A DNA stretch of 43,926 nt, taken from positions 1 to 43,926 of the forward strand of contig JAFXKJ010000087.1 of assembly GCA_017531765.1 (NCBI GenBank), written 5' to 3'. Positions 8,346 through 18,700 of this stretch are shown piece after piece; within the stretch, counting starts at the first letter, position 1, and every line of letters starts with the position of its first letter. The position numbers and the translations under genes are program-made. Source of the DNA: Clostridia bacterium. Lineage in GTDB: Bacteria; Bacillota; Clostridia; Oscillospirales; CAG-272. The notes beneath the pieces are model-generated. The model had not been told where the DNA came from and did not search any database. It worked only from the letters and a program-made list of their open reading frames with translations.

Positions 8346-9075
8346 TAAAATTATAATCAGTACCAAGGGACTTCTCAAAAGCTTTGACAAGCTTGATGTT
8401 CTGAAGGGAATCAATATCGACATTTACAGGGGTGACGTTGTTTGTGTCATCGGCGCTTCAGGATCCGGTAAGTCCACCTTCCTCCGTTGCCTCAATCTTC
8501 TTGAACAGCCTACCGGCGGACAGATATTCTTCGAAGGAACCGATCTCACAAATTCTAAGGTAGACCTCAACCTCCACCGTCAGAAAATGGGAATGGTGTT
8601 CCAGCAGTTCAACCTTTTCCCTCATCTCAACATTCTGCAGAATCTGACACTTGCTCCCACTATGCTTAAAAAGATCCCGAAGGAAGAGGCTGATGCGAAA
8701 GCCATGGCGCTTCTTGGGAGAGTCGGTCTTGCGGACAGAGCAGAGGCTTATCCCAGCCAGCTTTCCGGCGGTCAGAAGCAGAGAGTTGCCATAGTTCGCG
8801 CCCTTTGCATGGAGCCTGACGTTATGCTCTTCGACGAGCCCACGTCCGCCCTTGACCCCGAAATGGTAGGAGAGGTTCTTGACGTTATGAAGGAGCTTGC
8901 GAGAGAAGGCATGACCATGGTCGTGGTTACTCATGAAATGGGATTTGCCCGCGAGGTTGCAAACCGCGTTATCTTCCTTGACGAAGGTCTCGTGGCAGAG
9001 GAGGGAACACCCGAAGAGATCTTCGGCGCGCCCAAAACTGAGAGGCTCCGTACCTTCCTTTCCAAGGTACTTTGA
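8335..9075 (+). CDS. Polar amino acid ABC importer, ATPase
   Basis: This 246-residue nucleotide-binding subunit has every ABC motif intact: Walker [11 protein letters not shown]-loop [12 protein letters not shown], signature LSGGQKQR, Walker B VMLFDEPT and the switch histidine in VVTHEMGFA. It is the GlnQ/ArtP/HisP class. I chose the ATG at 8335 (MANNKIIIS). A GTG directly before it and a TTG at 8311 are also in frame. AAAGGAG at 8314-8320 lies 14 bases from the ATG, so initiation at the GTG is possible. The start overlaps the permease end. Confidence 0.95.
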   Translation: MANNKIIISTKGLLKSFDKLDVLKGINIDIYRGDVVCVIGASGSGKSTFLRCLNLLEQPTGGQIFFEGTDLTNSKVDLNLHRQKMGMVFQQFNLFPHLNILQNLTLAPTMLKKIPKEEADAKAMALLGRVGLADRAEAYPSQLSGGQKQRVAIVRALCMEPDVMLFDEPTSALDPEMVGEVLDVMKELAREGMTMVVVTHEMGFAREVANRVIFLDEGLVAEEGTPEEIFGAPKTERLRTFLSKVL

Positions 9076-9125
9076 TAAATTCTTATAGTATTGATCAGTT
9101 TTTATTTGTTTAGTGAGGAATAGGT

Positions 9126-10043
9126 GTGAAAAAAGTTTTCATTGATGGTAGCGTAGGTACAACCGGTCTCAGAATCAGAGAAAGATTATCGGGACGGCAA
9201 GATATAGAATTGGTGAACTTGTCTGAAAAATACAGAAAAGATATTGAAGCAAGGCGAGAGGCACTGAACGTGGCTGATATATCTTTCCTTTGCCTTCCCG
9301 ATAATGCTGCAGTGGAAGCTGTGTCTTTGATTGAAAACGACAAGACCACTGTAATCGACACTTCAACAGCTCATAGAACAAGCGATGACTGGACATATGG
9401 ATTTGCAGAGCTTTCCGAGTCCCACAGAAGGGGGATTGCTGCATCCAAGCGTATTGCAAATCCGGGATGTCATGCAAGTGGTTTTATTGCGTGCGTGTAT
9501 CCGCTTGTAAAACACGGAATAATTTCTACAGAAAATCATCTATGTGCTTTTTCGCTTACCGGGTACAGCGGAGGTGGAAAAACTCTTATTGCGGAATATG
9601 AGGATGATAATCGAGATATACGTCATGAGAGTCACAGAATATATGGTACTAATCTTACCCATAAGCATCTGCCTGAAATGGTGAAGGTATGTTCACTGGA
9701 TGTTCCGCCTGTGTTTTCCCCCGTTTTAGGGGATTTTTATTCCGGTATGGCAACATCAGTTATGCTTCCCGGTATTTCGGCTAAGATTGTACACGAATGT
9801 ATTGGTGAACATTATAACGGTCAAAAGCTTGTAAGTGTATCTCCTATAGGCGGAGATGAAGGCGTTATATATGCTTCAACGTATTCAGGACGAGATTCTA
9901 TGAGGATCATTGTTTGCGGACATGAGAATCAGACAACTGTAACAGCACTTTTTGATAATCTTGGTAAGGGTGCGTCGGGTGCGGCGATACAGAACATGAA
10001 TATTTCACTTGGAGTAGAAGAAACATTGGGACTTGTACTTTGA
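9126..10043 (+). CDS. argC: N-acetyl-gamma-glutamyl-phosphate reductase, short type
   Basis: This is the 305-residue NADPH-dependent reductase of the third step of arginine synthesis. The N-terminal nucleotide-binding strand reads VFIDGSVGTTGLRI, and the catalytic cysteine is in ANPGCHASG. The length and sequence fit the shorter type 2 ArgC rather than the roughly 340-residue type 1. The start is a GTG at 9126, preceded by GAGG. There is no better ATG. Codon use is visibly richer in A/T at third positions than in argG, argF or the ABC genes, a feature shared through argD (see findings). Confidence 0.93.
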   Translation: MKKVFIDGSVGTTGLRIRERLSGRQDIELVNLSEKYRKDIEARREALNVADISFLCLPDNAAVEAVSLIENDKTTVIDTSTAHRTSDDWTYGFAELSESHRRGIAASKRIANPGCHASGFIACVYPLVKHGIISTENHLCAFSLTGYSGGGKTLIAEYEDDNRDIRHESHRIYGTNLTHKHLPEMVKVCSLDVPPVFSPVLGDFYSGMATSVMLPGISAKIVHECIGEHYNGQKLVSVSPIGGDEGVIYASTYSGRDSMRIIVCGHENQTTVTALFDNLGKGASGAAIQNMNISLGVEETLGLVL

Positions 10044-10142
10044 GTTTGGAGAGTATAAGTCCGAAAATAACGTGAGATGAAAGTGTATGTTTGCTTTTTC
10101 AGACTCATTTGTGCCTTGTCGACAAAAGCAGATCGACATTCT

Positions 10143-10162
10143 ACTCATCCTTAAGGATGAGT
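10143..10162 (+). repeat. Perfect 20-base palindrome in the argC-argJ gap
   Basis: ACTCATCCTTAAGGATGAGT reads identically on both strands. It lies in the 157-base gap, which also has a second palindrome TTGTCGACAA about 25 bases upstream and a TGCTTTT/AAAAGCA pair. No U-run follows, so it is not a standard terminator. It could be a protein-binding site or an mRNA processing or stabilising hairpin. Confidence 0.6.
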
Positions 10163-10200
10163 GGAAATATCACAAATTAAGGAAAAGGATGGCTATAATT

Positions 10201-11433
10201 ATGGAAAACGAAAAAATTAAATTGATTTCGGGTGGTATATGTGCTGCTAAGGGTTTTAAGGCAAGCGGCATTCATTGCGGAATCCGTAAAAATCGTTCAA
10301 AGAAAGATCTTGCCCTTGTTGTAAGTGAAAAGCTTGCTGCAACGGCTGCGGTATACACAACAAATTTAGTAAAAGGTGCGCCTCTCGTCGTAACTCAAAA
10401 GAATATTGCAGACGGATATGCCAAGGCTGTAATTTGTAATAGCGGTAACGCAAATACCTGTAATGCAGACGGGCTTGAGATAGCAGAGAAAATGTGTGAG
10501 CTTACAGCGGCTGCGGTTGCTTGCGATGCGTCAGACGTTATAGTAGCATCTACAGGTGTAATAGGACAGCGGCTTTCGGTTGAACCTATTGCAGCATCGT
10601 TGCCGACTCTTGCGAAAAATATTTCCTATAGTGGAAGTAGGGATGCCGCAGAAGCTATCATGACTACTGATACCGTCATTAAAGAGATCGCGGTTGAATT
10701 TGAGATTTCGGGTACAAAGTGCCGTATCGGCGGTATTGCAAAGGGTAGTGGTATGATCCATCCGAATATGGCAACTATGCTTGTATTCATAACGACTGAC
10801 GTGGCGATTACTCCTGAGCTTCTCAACGTTGCCTTGAAAGGTGACGTTGCTGACACTTTTAACATGATCAGCGTAGATGGCGATACTTCGACGAATGATA
10901 TGGTTGCTGTCCTTGCTAACGGCGAGGCAGGTAACCAAATGATAACCTGTGCCGACAGTGCTGAATTTGCTGTGTTTATGAAAGCACTCAACACGGTTAC
11001 GGTAGGGCTTTGCAGAATGATCGCAGGCGATGGTGAAGGTGCCACAAAGCTTCTTGAATGTAAGGTTACCGGTGCGGCAGACGTAATAATGGCACGGACT
11101 GTTGCTAAAAGTGTTGTCTGCTCAAGTCTTTTGAAAGCGGCAATGTTTGGAGCAGATGCAAACTGGGGACGTGTGCTTTGTGCAATCGGATACAGCGGAG
11201 CGAACGTTGATGTAGCGAAAATTGACGTTTCTTTCCGTTCCGCTAAGGGTGAGATTCTTGTTTGCAAAAATGGAGCCGGGGTTGACTTCTCAGAGGATAC
11301 TGCCAAGGAGATCCTTCTTGAAAAAGAAATTGAGATCCTTGTCGATGTCGGAGCAGGTAATGCCACATCAACAGCGTGGGGATGCGATTTGACATACGAT
11401 TACGTAAAAATTAACGGAGACTACAGAACATAA
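10201..11433 (+). CDS. argJ: Bifunctional ornithine acetyltransferase / N-acetylglutamate synthase
   Basis: This 410-residue Ntn-type protein moves the acetyl group from acetylornithine to glutamate, closing the acetyl cycle. Some family members also acetylate glutamate from acetyl-CoA. Motifs include GGICAAKGFKASGIHCGI, ASTGVIGQRL and the self-cleavage site HPNMATML, where T192 becomes the N-terminal nucleophile of the beta chain. The ATG at 10201 gives the usual family start. Another ATG at 10189 in frame would add four residues, and the AAGGAAAAGGA ribosome site fits either. The stop is three bases from argB. Confidence 0.95.
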   Translation: MENEKIKLISGGICAAKGFKASGIHCGIRKNRSKKDLALVVSEKLAATAAVYTTNLVKGAPLVVTQKNIADGYAKAVICNSGNANTCNADGLEIAEKMCELTAAAVACDASDVIVASTGVIGQRLSVEPIAASLPTLAKNISYSGSRDAAEAIMTTDTVIKEIAVEFEISGTKCRIGGIAKGSGMIHPNMATMLVFITTDVAITPELLNVALKGDVADTFNMISVDGDTSTNDMVAVLANGEAGNQMITCADSAEFAVFMKALNTVTVGLCRMIAGDGEGATKLLECKVTGAADVIMARTVAKSVVCSSLLKAAMFGADANWGRVLCAIGYSGANVDVAKIDVSFRSAKGEILVCKNGAGVDFSEDTAKEILLEKEIEILVDVGAGNATSTAWGCDLTYDYVKINGDYRT

Positions 11434-11435
11434 AT

Positions 11436-12302
11436 ATGGAAATCAATTTTACAAATCAAGACAGAGCCGAGGTTCTTACACAGGCACTGCCTTATATAAG
11501 AAAGTACAACGGAAGCGTAGTGGTTATTAAATATGGCGGAAATGCCATGATAAACGAGACCTTAAAGCAGCAGGTCATGGAAGATATTGTTCTTTTGTGG
11601 CTTATAGGAGTAAAAGTTGTTCTTGTTCATGGAGGAGGACCGGAGATCAGTGATGCTATGGATATGCTCGGTAAGAAGCCTGTATTTATTGACGGACTTC
11701 GCGTTACTGACAGTGAGACCATGGAGATCGTACAGATGGTCCTTGCCGGAAAGGTAAACAAGAATCTTGTGAATCTCCTTGAGGTGAATGGCGGCAAGGC
11801 AATGGGAATCTCAGGTATTGATGGTCGACTCATCGAAGCTAAGCCAAAAAAGGAAGTTCTCGGCTTCGTAGGTAAGATTACAAAAATCAACATAGAACCT
11901 GTTATCGATCTGCTTGAAAAAGGTTATATTCCGGTAATATCTACAATAGGTTGCGACAAAGACGGCAATACGTATAATATTAATGGGGATACAGCAGCCG
12001 CTTATATCGCAGGGGCGATAGGGGCAGAACGTCTGATTATGATGACAGACATCGCGGGAATCCTCAGAAATAAGGATGATCCTTCGACACTCATCACTTC
12101 GTTGACTGTTGATGAAGCGGAAATGCTCGCAGAAAGTGAGATTATTTCCGGAGGAATGATTCCAAAGGTGAACTGTTGCGTAGAGGCAATTGAACGAGGA
12201 GTAAAGAATGTTGTTATTATGGATGGCCGTATTTCTCACTCTATCCTCATGGAGCTTCTCACAGATGAGGGTGCAGGAACACTTGTTACCGGGAACAACT
12301 GA
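11436..12302 (+). CDS. argB: Acetylglutamate kinase
   Basis: This 288-residue kinase phosphorylates N-acetylglutamate in the second step of the pathway. The nucleotide- and substrate-binding glycine loops VVIKYGGNAM and VLVHGGGPEIS are present, as is the C-terminal SGGMIPKVNCCVEA. The N-terminal helix before the kinase core (RAEVLTQALPYIRKY) is the feature of hexameric, arginine-inhibited enzymes. Feedback control by arginine is therefore likely (family knowledge). CGGAG inside the argJ end serves as ribosome site. Confidence 0.96.
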   Translation: MEINFTNQDRAEVLTQALPYIRKYNGSVVVIKYGGNAMINETLKQQVMEDIVLLWLIGVKVVLVHGGGPEISDAMDMLGKKPVFIDGLRVTDSETMEIVQMVLAGKVNKNLVNLLEVNGGKAMGISGIDGRLIEAKPKKEVLGFVGKITKINIEPVIDLLEKGYIPVISTIGCDKDGNTYNINGDTAAAYIAGAIGAERLIMMTDIAGILRNKDDPSTLITSLTVDEAEMLAESEIISGGMIPKVNCCVEAIERGVKNVVIMDGRISHSILMELLTDEGAGTLVTGNN

Positions 12303-12318
12303 TAAAAGGATTTGATAA

Positions 12319-13482
12319 ATGAGTATTATAGCTACTGATAAAACTTATATAGCGGGAACATACGGAAGATTTCCCGTGGAGCTTGTACGCGGAGAGGGAA
12401 GTGTACTTTACTCCGCAGATAACAAACGGTATATTGACATGGGTACGGGAATTGCGGTGAATACTTTCGGTATTTCAGATCCCGTGTGGACAGATGCTGT
12501 GACAGCTCAGCTTACACGTCTTCAGCATACTTCTAATCTTTACTATACGGAGCCATGTGCTCTTCTCGCGAAAGAGCTTTGCGAGAGAAGCGGCATGAAA
12601 AAGGTGTTTTTCGGAAATTCAGGAGCTGAAGCTAATGAATGCGCCATCAAAGTGGCTCGCAAGTGGGGTGAAGAGAATAAGGGAGAGGATTATTATACGG
12701 TGATCACTCTCCGAAACAGCTTCCATGGGAGGACGATAACTACACTTTCCGCCACGGGGCAGGATCACTATCACCGTCATTTCGGACCTATGACACCGGG
12801 ATTCGTATATGCTGAAACAGAGAACCTTGATGAAGTAAGGTCTCTTGCGAAAAATCATAAGTGTTGCGCTATAATGTTTGAGTGTGTTCAAGGAGAAGGC
12901 GGCGTGATTCCGCTTTCAGCCGAATTTGTACACGGGCTTAAGGCAATTGCCGAAGAATACGATCTTCTTCTAATCGTTGATGAGGTCCAGACAGGCAACG
13001 GTAGGTGCGGACAGTTTTACTGTTATATGAATTACGGTATTAAACCTGATGTAGTATCTACTGCTAAGGGGCTTGGAGGAGGACTTCCCATCGGCGCGGT
13101 TCTTCTTGGAGAAAAGGTTGAAAATACGCTTCGTCCGGGAGATCATGGATCTACCTTTGGCGGAAACCCTGTCTGTGCGGCAGGTGCACTTAACGTTATT
13201 CGCAGACTTGATGATACGACACTCAGAGGAGTAAGGGAACGCAGCGACTATATTAAAGAAAAACTCATCGGTAAAAGCGGCATTAAGTCTATCAGCGGAA
13301 TGGGGCTTATGATCGGCATCGAAACTGTCAAACCTGCTCGCGAGATAGTTGCTGCTTGCCTTGAAAGAGGAGTTCTTTGCCTCACGGCAAAGGATAAAGT
13401 CAGACTCCTGCCTGCACTGAATATTCCGATGGACATACTTGATGAAGCACTTAATGTGATCATTGATGTATGTGCAGAATAA
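12319..13482 (+). CDS. argD: Acetylornithine aminotransferase
   Basis: This 387-residue class III pyridoxal-phosphate aminotransferase converts acetylglutamate semialdehyde to acetylornithine using glutamate. The cofactor lysine is K250 in STAKGLGGGLPIGA. Upstream are FGNSGAEANE, the SFHGRT block and IVDEVQTGNGR with the aspartate that holds the pyridine ring. The length is usual. AAAGGA lies upstream of the ATG. It is followed after 27 bases by argF. Like argC, argJ and argB it uses more A/T-ending codons than argF. Confidence 0.95.
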   Translation: MSIIATDKTYIAGTYGRFPVELVRGEGSVLYSADNKRYIDMGTGIAVNTFGISDPVWTDAVTAQLTRLQHTSNLYYTEPCALLAKELCERSGMKKVFFGNSGAEANECAIKVARKWGEENKGEDYYTVITLRNSFHGRTITTLSATGQDHYHRHFGPMTPGFVYAETENLDEVRSLAKNHKCCAIMFECVQGEGGVIPLSAEFVHGLKAIAEEYDLLLIVDEVQTGNGRCGQFYCYMNYGIKPDVVSTAKGLGGGLPIGAVLLGEKVENTLRPGDHGSTFGGNPVCAAGALNVIRRLDDTTLRGVRERSDYIKEKLIGKSGIKSISGMGLMIGIETVKPAREIVAACLERGVLCLTAKDKVRLLPALNIPMDILDEALNVIIDVCAE

Positions 13483-13509
13483 ATTTTTGATAACTTTGGA
13501 GAAATAATT

Positions 13510-14496
13510 ATGAATTTCAAAGGTAAAAGCTTTCTGAAGCTTCTCGATTTTACTCCCGATGAGATAACATATCTCATCGACCTTGCCGCCGAGCTTAAGG
13601 CGAAGAAAAAAGCCGGTATTCCCCACAGACTTTGCGAAGGTAAGAGTATCGCGCTGATCTTTGAAAAGACCAGCACACGTACTCGCTGTGCTTTTGAGGT
13701 AGCTGCGGCTGATCTTGGAATGCATCCCACCTACCTTGACCCCACGGGTTCACAGATCGGCAAAAAAGAGAGCATCGCCGACACCGCACGCGTCCTCGGC
13801 AGAATGTACGACGGTATCGAGTACCGCGGATACGGTCAGGAGATCGTCGAAGAACTTGCAAAGTTCGCGGGCGTTCCCGTATGGAACGGACTTACCAACG
13901 AGTTCCACCCCACACAGATCCTCGCTGACTTCCTCACAATTCGCGAGCACTGCGGTGAGCTTAAGGACAAGAAGCTGGTGTACATGGGCGATGCAAGATA
14001 CAACATGGGCAACTCACTCATGGTTGGATGCGCCAAGATGGGTATGCACTTCGTAGCCTGCGCTCCCGAAAAATATTTCCCCTCCGCGCCTCTCGTTGAA
14101 GAGTGCCGCAAGATCGCCGCTGAAACGGGCGCAACCCTTGAGTTTATCTCTTGCCCCGATAAGGCAGTCGTAGGCGCCGATGTTATCTACACCGATGTGT
14201 GGGTCTCAATGGGCGAACCCGATTCCGTATGGCAGGAGAGAATCGAAGACCTTACGCCTTACAGAGTAACGACGGATCTTATGAACCGCGCAGGTGAAAC
14301 GTGCCGATTCATGCACTGCCTCCCCGCATTCCACGACCTTGGAACTACCGTTGGCAAGCAGATACACGAAAAATTCAACATCGACTGCATGGAAGTAACC
14401 GACAAGGTGTTCGAGTCCGACAGATCCATAGTCTTCGATGAAGCGGAGAACCGTATGCACACCATCAAGGCTGTAATGGCGGCTACTTTGGCGTAA
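13510..14496 (+). CDS. argF: Ornithine carbamoyltransferase
   Basis: This 328-residue trimeric enzyme joins carbamoyl phosphate to ornithine to give citrulline. The carbamoyl-phosphate loop is [13 protein letters not shown], with [11 protein letters not shown] and the ornithine-site HCLPAFHD further on. It is the last gene of the arginine run and is closed by a strong terminator. In an operon with argG and argH it acts in the biosynthetic direction. A catabolic role would normally come with arcA and arcC, which are absent. Codon use returns here to the C-rich pattern of argG. Confidence 0.96.
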   Translation: MNFKGKSFLKLLDFTPDEITYLIDLAAELKAKKKAGIPHRLCEGKSIALIFEKTSTRTRCAFEVAAADLGMHPTYLDPTGSQIGKKESIADTARVLGRMYDGIEYRGYGQEIVEELAKFAGVPVWNGLTNEFHPTQILADFLTIREHCGELKDKKLVYMGDARYNMGNSLMVGCAKMGMHFVACAPEKYFPSAPLVEECRKIAAETGATLEFISCPDKAVVGADVIYTDVWVSMGEPDSVWQERIEDLTPYRVTTDLMNRAGETCRFMHCLPAFHDLGTTVGKQIHEKFNIDCMEVTDKVFESDRSIVFDEAENRMHTIKAVMAATLA

Positions 14497-14511
14497 AACT
14501 GTATAATAATA

Positions 14512-14556
14512 AAAAATCTCCTCGGCTACAGTGCTAACGAGGAGATTTTTCTTGCC
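14512..14556 (+). terminator. Terminator of the arginine cluster
   Basis: A perfect 13-pair stem (AAAAATCTCCTCG at 14512-14524 with 14538-14550) ends in TTTTT and then CTTG. It lies 15 bases after the argF stop. Confidence 0.9.
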
Positions 14557-14638
14557 CTGCGTTCAAAGGCGAACGCCTAAAACGCCTTTTGCCGTTGCCT
14601 ATATACTACTTATCCCAACATAGCCAATAATTTAGGGG

Positions 14639-14667
14639 TTACATTTTTCCGTCACCGGGATTATAAT
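14639..14667 (+). promoter_or_regulatory. Probable mecA promoter
   Basis: TTACAT at 14639-14644, 17-base spacer and TATAAT at 14662-14667. The -10 is perfect and the -35 is weak. A small stem AAAGGCG/CGCCTTT lies further upstream. Confidence 0.5.
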
Positions 14668-14739
14668 GATATAGAGATAGCGGTAGAGCATACCGAACTC
14701 ATTAACGTTTCAAAGAAAGCACTTGGAAGGGAATCTGAG

Positions 14740-15330
14740 ATGGAGCTGATAAAAATAAGTCAGACAAAGCTAAAGATCATGCTGAGCCCCGAGGATATGA
14801 AGACCTTCGAGCTTGATACGACGAAAATGTGTAACCTGTCGGGGAGGGCGGCATTTAGAAATATACTTAAAGAAGCAAGAGAACGTTGCGGATTTGATAC
14901 TGCGGGAGAGAGAGTTTTTGTTCAGTATTATCCCGAAAAAAACGGCGGCTGTGAAATGTTTATCACAAAATTAAGCGAGGCGTTGAAGGATAAGCTTCCC
15001 ACGGGCGGAGGTGAGAGTGTGTGTCCGGGAAGATTTTATCACAGCGAGCTTACGGAACGTTACGACAGCGGGTACATAATCTACTCGTTTGCGGAGATGA
15101 AGTATCTGCTGATGACGTGCAAGCGGCTTAAGACGGCAAAATACAGCGGAGAGAGCAGAGCATACAAAATTATAGACAAATGTCGTTATTATTTGGTGCT
15201 TTCCGGAGAGACCTATTTCGCCTCTGAGAATAACGGCATCAGGTGCGCACCGTCGTTTTACTACGTGATCCTGGAACACGGTGAGCTCATTTGTGCCGAT
15301 GCGGTGAAATATCTCGGAGACTTGGCATAG
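14740..15330 (+). CDS. mecA: MecA-type ClpC adaptor protein
   Basis: The 196-residue protein opens MELIKISQTKLKIMLSPEDM, has the LSGRAAFRNILKEARERCGF block and then FVQYYPEKNGGCEMFITKL, the pattern of the N-terminal target-binding domain of MecA/YpbH adaptors. The C-terminal half (SFAEMKYLLMTCKRLK onward) matches the ClpC-binding half in length and composition. By family it delivers substrate proteins to the ClpCP protease. Targets here are unknown; in Bacillus they include ComK. AAGGGA lies ten bases before the ATG. It is monocistronic, with its own terminator. Confidence 0.82.
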   Translation: MELIKISQTKLKIMLSPEDMKTFELDTTKMCNLSGRAAFRNILKEARERCGFDTAGERVFVQYYPEKNGGCEMFITKLSEALKDKLPTGGGESVCPGRFYHSELTERYDSGYIIYSFAEMKYLLMTCKRLKTAKYSGESRAYKIIDKCRYYLVLSGETYFASENNGIRCAPSFYYVILEHGELICADAVKYLGDLA

Positions 15331-15443
15331 GCGGTGGATGGCTGCTTTTGCACTTGAAAAAGCAGAAGCGGAGAGTCCCGCAAAGCGATGACGGAAAGAG
15401 AAAAACAGTAGGTTATAAAAATATATATAATATGTAGTAAATC

Positions 15444-15506
15444 GGTGAAAAACGAGGTGTGAGCGTGGCGTAAAAACGCGTAAAGCTTTGTTTTTCACCT
15501 CTTTTT
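15444..15506 (+). terminator. Terminator after mecA
   Basis: GGTGAAAAAC (15444-15453) pairs perfectly with 15490-15499, enclosing a smaller ACGC-type hairpin, and is followed by TCTTTTT. A separate CTGCTTTT/AAAAGCAG stem lies just after the stop. Confidence 0.75.
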
Positions 15507-15776
15507 GACACATTCAACAAAAAACAAAATGTCGATTTGGTAACAATGTACACGACACAAGGCACAAAGTATAAAACCCAAGACAATAATTCGCTAAATT
15601 GTTGAAAAAGAACAAAAATGAGTTAAATCTGTGTAAAATCGGTAATGATTTTTTTGAAAAAACATTGCTAAAAAAAGCAAATAGGTATTGATTTTTTGTA
15701 AATGATGTGATATTATATTGTTAGTTACCGACAGGTAATGAAAAATTACTATATTTTCTTTATGGAGGAAAAAACA
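15507..15776 (+). promoter_or_regulatory. AT-rich upstream region and promoter of the SLH surface protein
   Basis: This 270-base gap holds no gene I can support. TTGATT at 15688-15693 and TATTAT at 15711-15716, 17 bases apart, make a promoter starting near 15723. The leader has two overlapping small stems, TTACC/GGTAA (15725-15738) and GTAAT/ATTAC (15735-15749). Only one can form at a time, and they may protect the 5' end of what is probably an abundant message. GGAGGAA precedes the start. The A-rich 15507-15687 stretch may act as an upstream element. Confidence 0.6.
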
Positions 15777-18700
15777 ATGAAGAAACGTATTCTTGTAGCG
15801 CTTTCCGCAGTTCTCGTTGCAGTAATGCTCGTAGCAACAGTAAGCGCAGCGTCTTTTGATGACGTAAAAGAAGGCGATTGGTTCTACGCTAATGTTCAGT
15901 ACGTAGCCGACAACGGTCTCATGAAGGGTACTGACAAGGGCTTCGAACCCAATAAGCTTCTTTCAAGAGCGGAACTCGCTGTTATGCTCTACAATCTTGA
16001 AGTAGCAGTATACGGCACTCCCGACGAAGTAACTGAAGCATCACCCTTTACCGACTGTGATGCAGTAGCTTCTTGGGCAGGCACAGCAATTGACTGGGCC
16101 TATGCAAACGGAATCATCACAGGTTCCTCTGCAACAACATTCAGCCCCACAGTAAATCTTAACAGAGCTTCTATGGCTGTAATGTTCACACGTTATATCA
16201 AGATGCATGGTCTTGAGGACACAGTTGACATCACACGTGTTGACGAAACTGTTGTTCCCGTTGAGATCTTTGCTGACGAGTTCGACTGGGTAAACTCCGG
16301 TTGGTATGATGTTGAAGTTCACTACGTTGGTTCCGTAGGTCTTATCACAGGTAAGCCTACCGATAACCCCGATATGTTCAACTTCGATCCCGAAGGTACA
16401 GCTTCCAGAGCTGAGGCTGCTACCGTTCTCGCAAGACTCCACAAGTTCATCTCTATCCCCACCATCGGTGCTGAGCGTGCATGGGCACTCTTCAACGCTG
16501 ATTACCTCTGCTCTGTACACGGTGACGTTCAGTACCAGTACAACAAGCTTGGTAACAACAACGGTAACACTCAGGCTACTCGTACTCCTCAGCTCCTCAG
16601 CTACGATTTCTTCATTAAGGAAATCGACAGAGTTCTCGACTACGACAGAGATGAGTACTACCTCACACTCAAGAACCGTGACGAATTCTTTAACACCCTC
16701 CAGGCCGGTTCTTCCGGTGCCTCCGCTAACGCTGTTCTCGCTCTCGTAAGATGGGACGGTTCCGCAGAAGTTGAGAATACTGTAGAAGTATTCATGGAAC
16801 AGAGAATTTGGAACAACGATAGCGTTGTATTCCCCAGCGAAGGTATCGTTCTCGGTAACTGGGCTTGTAACGATACTGAAGAGAACTACGCTGAAGCAAT
16901 TCAGGCAGAGCTCGACAGAATCTTCCCCCTCTTCGTTGATTACATCACATCTTCTGATGGAAAGATCCACATCAACTATGATGCTAACAAGGAGTATAGC
17001 TGGGTAGAGTGGATTTCTCAGCCCCTCAACCTCGCATTCTCCAGCGGCGGCTTCGGCAACGGCTTCTACTTCCCCATGACTAAAGACCTCATCGACGATG
17101 AGAGATATATGTACTACGACGGCGACGGTGAGCTCTGCACACCCGAGCTTAAGGCTAAGAAGCAGGCTCTCCTTGCAGCTCTCAATGCTGACCAGACATA
17201 TGAGTACGCAGATACTCTCGTTCTCACAACCAACACAGGTAAGACGAACGACTCCGGTGAGTGGCTCGTTGACATGCCTCACGTAACTCAGGAAGTTACA
17301 TTCGTATGGCACCCTGTAACTGAAAGAACAACACTTATGAACGGCGGCGAGTCCAATATCGTTGTTGATACTGAGCTCAAGGCTGAGGAGATCACCGAGT
17401 TCGCTCTCTGCGACGACTGCGGTAAGCTCCACTACATCTGCTCCGATGAAACAATCACCGAAGAGTCTCTCCTCGCTGACTTCATCGACATGAACCAGGT
17501 TCTCTTCTCAAAGAACAAGTACATCGTAACAGGTCTCAAGCTTGACGATCAGTTCAAGGCAGACCTCGCATCTCTCGGTAACCTCGAGATCGCTTCCGGT
17601 AAGGCTACATTCACATTCAAGGATGCTTACTCCCTCACCAAGACTCTCGACGTAGAGATCGACGTTACAATCCAGAAGAACACAAACATCACTAAGGCTC
17701 CCGAAGGCCGTGACCAGGCTAAGTACGTTGCTACTCTCAACGTATGTCCCGACGAAAACAAGGGCTTCGCAGCTATCGAGCTCGAGAAGTTCATCGCTGA
17801 GAACACTTGCGAAGAGTGCGGTGTAATCCACTTCAACGTTAACAAGGCTTCTCACTCCAAGATGTCCAAGCTCCAGAGCGCTATCATCTCTGCAATGGGT
17901 CAGAGAAAGGCTGAGAGAAGTGTATTCGTAACAACCGATACAAAGACTCTCGTTAACAACACTCTTACTGATGATGCTATGAGAGCTCTCCTCGAGGCTA
18001 ACGGCAGAATCACTAAGGACGTAACAATCGTTTACGCAGTATCTGCTAACAACGACGTTGCTATGGCAACTGTTACTCTCGACATCAGACTTGACAGCAC
18101 ATACGAAACATCTATCGTTCCCACACAGACTCTCGTTAACGAGATCTCCGGCGAGGAATTCGTAACTTGTCCTTACAACCTCGAGACAATCACTGCCTTC
18201 GAGGAATCCCTCATCATTGCAAAGGTTAACAAGATCATTGCTGATAAGGGTGTAGACGGCAAGTACTATGCATGGTACGGTGCTGGCTTCAAGACACAGG
18301 GCGATTGGGACGAAGGTAACGGTACTCCCGCAGACCGTGTATACATGTTCTCCGGTGCTCAGACTGCTTACTGGACAATGCTCCGCTACGCTGACTTCTC
18401 TGACTGTGCTGCACAGATCGAGGACGACGGTGACTGGTGGCACGGTAAGTTCACTTACGACACATTCGAAGCGAAGGGTTACGCTCTCGGCGGCAGTGAG
18501 CTCAGAGAACAGGCTGACAAGTCCCTCGTTATCGACGGTGATACTGTAAACCTCTACTTCGAGACAAAGACAACCAAGAAGGTTGTTACTATTCCCGTAA
18601 CTCTTACAATCGGTAAGGACCTCAGAGTTGGATTCCACGGTAACACCAAGGGTGATGCATGGGCGATCTGCAAGTCTATCGACGAAGCTATGGCAACAGA

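Noticed and set aside
13510..14496. Catabolic ornithine carbamoyltransferase of an arginine deiminase pathway
   Set aside because: Neither arcA nor arcC is present, and the gene ends a biosynthetic cluster.
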